Part shown: positions 4,078-6,103 of the stretch, one piece after another
How the letters are laid out: each line of letters starts with the position of its first letter
Position numbering within the stretch: position 1 is the stretch's first letter
NCBI GenBank assembly: GCA_001783465.1
Contig: MFMI01000005.1
Location: forward strand, 1 to 6,103
Direction: 5' to 3'
Length of the DNA: 6,103 nucleotides
From: Candidatus Kaiserbacteria bacterium RIFCSPLOWO2_02_FULL_54_13
GTDB taxonomy: Bacteria > Patescibacteriota > Minisyncoccia > Phycocordibacterales > Phycocordibacteraceae
Notes under the pieces: generated by a model
What the model was told of the DNA's origin: nothing
Database searches by the model: none
What the model saw: only the letters and a program-made list of their open reading frames with translations
Program-made: the position numbers and the translations under genes

Positions 4078-5790
4078 TTACGTTTTCAACAAATGTTTTG
4101 AGACTATCTCAACTATTTTTTCTTGGGGAATTGTTGACGAAACGCCTTGGGGGCTACCAATAATGGTCGGTGAGCCACCCCATCCTTTTTCTATTTCATT
4201 CAACTCTTTCAGCACGGCAACAAGGTCTACATATCCGAGTTTATATTGGCAAATGGTGTGCTTAACAATCGGTTCGGCACCTTGGAAACTAAACTGTGGG
4301 TTGGTGACGACGACGGTTGGGGCTAACGAGTAGCCAATAGCGGTACCGGCACCACTTCTTGATTCAACTACGGCAATCTCGCCGTTACCAACTACCGAGT
4401 GTTTGATGTCTCCCTTTTCCAGAGCATCGACGATACTCATTCTGTCTTTCTTTACTCTCTCGCGATACTCTACTGGCTCCTCTCCTGTCTCAAACCACTT
4501 TTCCAATACTTTTATTCTCTGATTAACTGGCACTTTAAAATCCATCACGAGCGCCGCTATAGCAGACAAGTCCTTATCGTTTACGCCTGCCCATATATTG
4601 TTGCGGTCTGGTAGCGCACTCGGTTTCCACTCACCATTTGCGAATGTGTCGGATATTGAAATCTTTTTAGCACGCTCCCGCACTGCATCGGTCACTTCTA
4701 GTCCCTTCTGGCGCAGAGAGAGTAACGCCATGGAGCCGAGCGAATCGAGATCAGGGCGAACAGTAACCATAGCCACTTCCTCTGTCGGCAAAGGCATATC
4801 CAGTACAACATCAATCGCCGCTTTGGTAATATCTCCGTCGGTGTGCTGTGGGTCTATGTTTCCCAGTGTGCATTGGTCAAGATATTGAGGAAGAGTCATT
4901 TCAATTCCAATCGCTCCATTTTTTGCATTAGCAAAAATTTGTTTATTTGCAGTCTTAGCCGCGTCTATGGGACGTGGATCTAATAAACCAAAAGTGTATT
5001 TTGACTCTTTTTCATACAGGTTGACTATTTTTTCAAAATTAACTACGAATCGCGCAAAATTTTGTATAGCTTCTCTATCGCCCAAGTTTTCTCCTCTCTC
5101 AAGGTGATGTACTGATGCTCGAAAAACACCGTCTTCTCCCGTACCCTCCACATAGTCATCTTTGCCGTAATAATCGGAATAAAGCTCTGCAATGACAGGA
5201 ATATTCAACTGACTAAAGAATGTTTTCCATTCGGCTGGTAAACCAGCTTCCACAGAAGTTTCTCCACAGAGGAGCAACGCGGCATTTGCGTCTTTGCAGA
5301 TTTGCGCGTTTTCAGGCGTGATAATTCCTCCAATGTCGATAAAGTTAAGTTCCAATTTCAGATTAGAGACACTGTCGGCCACTCTCTTTACAAATTCTGG
5401 CGTAAATTTTGACTTGTAGTCCGCCTTCAGTTTTGCCGCAAGTTCTGGGTCCTTATTCATCGTCTCTTGGAACCAAGCACCCTCCCCGTCGGGACAGGCA
5501 GTGATAAAGAGAGGGTACGGAGCGTTAGGCAGATTTTTTATTGCTTGTTTCGCTCCTTCCCTAAAGCAGGACTTGCCGGAACGTGGTGGTCCCGCGATAA
5601 CTATTTTCTTTACTTTAAATTTCTCTTTTCCCTCTGGTGTATTTAATATATCTTTTATCTTCGGTCCCTCAACGGTACTCGTTGATTCCGATAATTTGGC
5701 GAGTCCATCCTTTCCAGATAATGGCGCGTTTGTAGTTTTCTCCGCTGGTGCGGGACGAGTGCCTTCAGGAAATTTTTGTTTAGGAGGCAT
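4078..5790 (-). CDS. Csx3-AAA-like P-loop NTPase fused to a DHH/DHHA1-like domain (570 aa)
   Basis: Residues 1-60 are Pro/Lys/Thr-rich and probably disordered. Residues 60-265 form a P-loop domain with Walker A GPPRSGKS (67-74), ITACPDGEG (96-104) and a Walker B-like FIDIGG (150-155). Then come DANAALLLCG (167-176) and IPVIAEL (197-203). This series, especially the ACPDGEG motif, matches the ATPase domain fused to Csx3 in Csx3-AAA proteins. Residues 292-570 resemble a DHH/DHHA1 phosphoesterase: NIDPQHTDGD (311-320), VTVRPDLDSLGSMALL (342-357, motif-I-like Asp347/Asp349) and GWGGSPTIIGSPQG (536-549, DHHA1 glycine motif). A literal DHH triplet is missing, so catalysis is uncertain. The frame runs on to 5952, but that part overlaps the Csx3-like gene. 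The ATG at 5790 starts 7 nt after that gene's TGA, without an SD site, which suggests translational coupling. The stop abuts that of the TrmB-type gene. Confidence 0.75.
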   Translation of the reverse strand: MPPKQKFPEGTRPAPAEKTTNAPLSGKDGLAKLSESTSTVEGPKIKDILNTPEGKEKFKVKKIVIAGPPRSGKSCFREGAKQAIKNLPNAPYPLFITACPDGEGAWFQETMNKDPELAAKLKADYKSKFTPEFVKRVADSVSNLKLELNFIDIGGIITPENAQICKDANAALLLCGETSVEAGLPAEWKTFFSQLNIPVIAELYSDYYGKDDYVEGTGEDGVFRASVHHLERGENLGDREAIQNFARFVVNFEKIVNLYEKESKYTFGLLDPRPIDAAKTANKQIFANAKNGAIGIEMTLPQYLDQCTLGNIDPQHTDGDITKAAIDVVLDMPLPTEEVAMVTVRPDLDSLGSMALLSLRQKGLEVTDAVRERAKKISISDTFANGEWKPSALPDRNNIWAGVNDKDLSAIAALVMDFKVPVNQRIKVLEKWFETGEEPVEYRERVKKDRMSIVDALEKGDIKHSVVGNGEIAVVESRSGAGTAIGYSLAPTVVVTNPQFSFQGAEPIVKHTICQYKLGYVDLVAVLKELNEIEKGWGGSPTIIGSPQGVSSTIPQEKIVEIVSKHLLKT

Positions 5791-5797
5791 AGGTTGG

Positions 5798-6103
5798 TCA
5801 AGCTGGAATAACCATACCGACGGGCATAGCAGGACTACTGCTTGCCGACACGACGTACCCCGACATCTTGGGATCAAATACTGCGACGACACCGTACCGT
5901 TGCAAGAGCGAGTTTGCAATAACCACTGCAACCGGCAACGATGCTGGCCCATTGACTAAAGCTAGGTCGTCGATTCCGCGAGTAACGGGACCAAGGTCAT
6001 CTTCAATCTGATCGAAGATCGCTGCTAAGGCAAGCTCGGCATCACGAACGATTTGGTCGTTCTGCGCTGGAGCTCCGAAACCAACTTTGTACAAGTCGGC
6101 CTT
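5798..6103 (-). CDS. Csx3-like protein, operon copy B (5' end outside window)
   Basis: The visible 101 residues align end to end with copy A residues 17-116, with roughly three quarters identity and one single-residue insertion (near GIDDLALV). The frame is open to the right edge, so about 16 N-terminal residues are missing if the two are alike. The stretch LALVNGPASLPVAVVIA and the VAVFDPKMSGYVV core are identical. Two histidines of copy A that match the Csx3 active-site region are changed: IAHSLL becomes IANSLL and AASHNP becomes SASSSP. Either this copy is inactive and works as a binding or scaffold subunit, or the catalysis differs from Csx3. It is followed after 7 nt by the P-loop/DHH gene, so the pair mirrors the Csx3-AAA fusion, split into two chains. 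It ends in TGA. Confidence 0.65.
   Translation of the reverse strand, partial: KADLYKVGFGAPAQNDQIVRDAELALAAIFDQIEDDLGPVTRGIDDLALVNGPASLPVAVVIANSLLQRYGVVAVFDPKMSGYVVSASSSPAMPVGMVIPA

Noticed and set aside
5791..5952. N-terminal extension of the P-loop/DHH protein up to 5952
   Set aside because: It overlaps the Csx3-like copy B in another frame, and its residues (Cys/Arg-rich) look like an out-of-frame reading. The ATG at 5790 is 7 nt after that gene's stop.

Overview
The window looks like an accessory region of a bacterial genome, most plausibly a Candidate Phyla Radiation (Patescibacteria) member. Promoters are sigma70-like, Shine-Dalgarno (SD) sites are clear, and TGA is used as a stop, so the recoded Gracilibacteria/Absconditabacteria code is excluded. 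The gene mix (a TrmB-type regulator, many small unknown proteins, a Csx3-like module) fits CPR. The assignment is an inference; no rRNA or core gene is present to fix it.

Layout. Positions 1-449 hold no convincing gene: a GC-rich, hairpin-rich stretch, then a strong bidirectional terminator (338-372). A leftward array follows. In transcription order it is a 67-aa protein (3195-2992), a 354-aa protein (2892-1828), a second 67-aa protein (1716-1513), a 105-aa protein (1414-1097) and a 116-aa Csx3-like protein (800-450). The first four are unrecognised. Three of the gaps carry the same leftward RNA layout: a hairpin just after the stop codon, a conserved C(T)TTATC linker, a second hairpin, and GTAGAGAT. 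Most leaders also contain a boxA-like TTGYTCTTTNAC. Stem sequences differ between copies but stay paired, with many G-U wobbles on the leftward strand only. This points to a conserved RNA element. The last gene also has its own strong promoter (976-948) and a 16-bp leader hairpin.

A divergent intergenic region with two palindromes separates the array from a rightward TrmB-type regulator (3361-4077). Its promoter predicts a nearly leaderless mRNA. The stop codon of the regulator abuts, with no gap, the stop codon of a leftward two-gene operon entering from the right edge.

That operon encodes a second Csx3-like protein (6103-5798, 5' end outside the window) and, 7 nt downstream, a 570-aa protein. 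The latter joins a P-loop domain of the type known from Csx3-AAA fusions to a degenerate DHH/DHHA1-like phosphoesterase domain. Csx3 is a cyclic-tetra-adenylate ring nuclease and DHH/DHHA1 proteins hydrolyse small oligo- and cyclic nucleotides. The module may therefore make up a nucleotide-signal degrading or sensing system. No CRISPR array or cas effector is visible here. The two Csx3-like copies differ at the histidines that match the Csx3 active site: the stand-alone copy keeps both and the operon copy has lost both.
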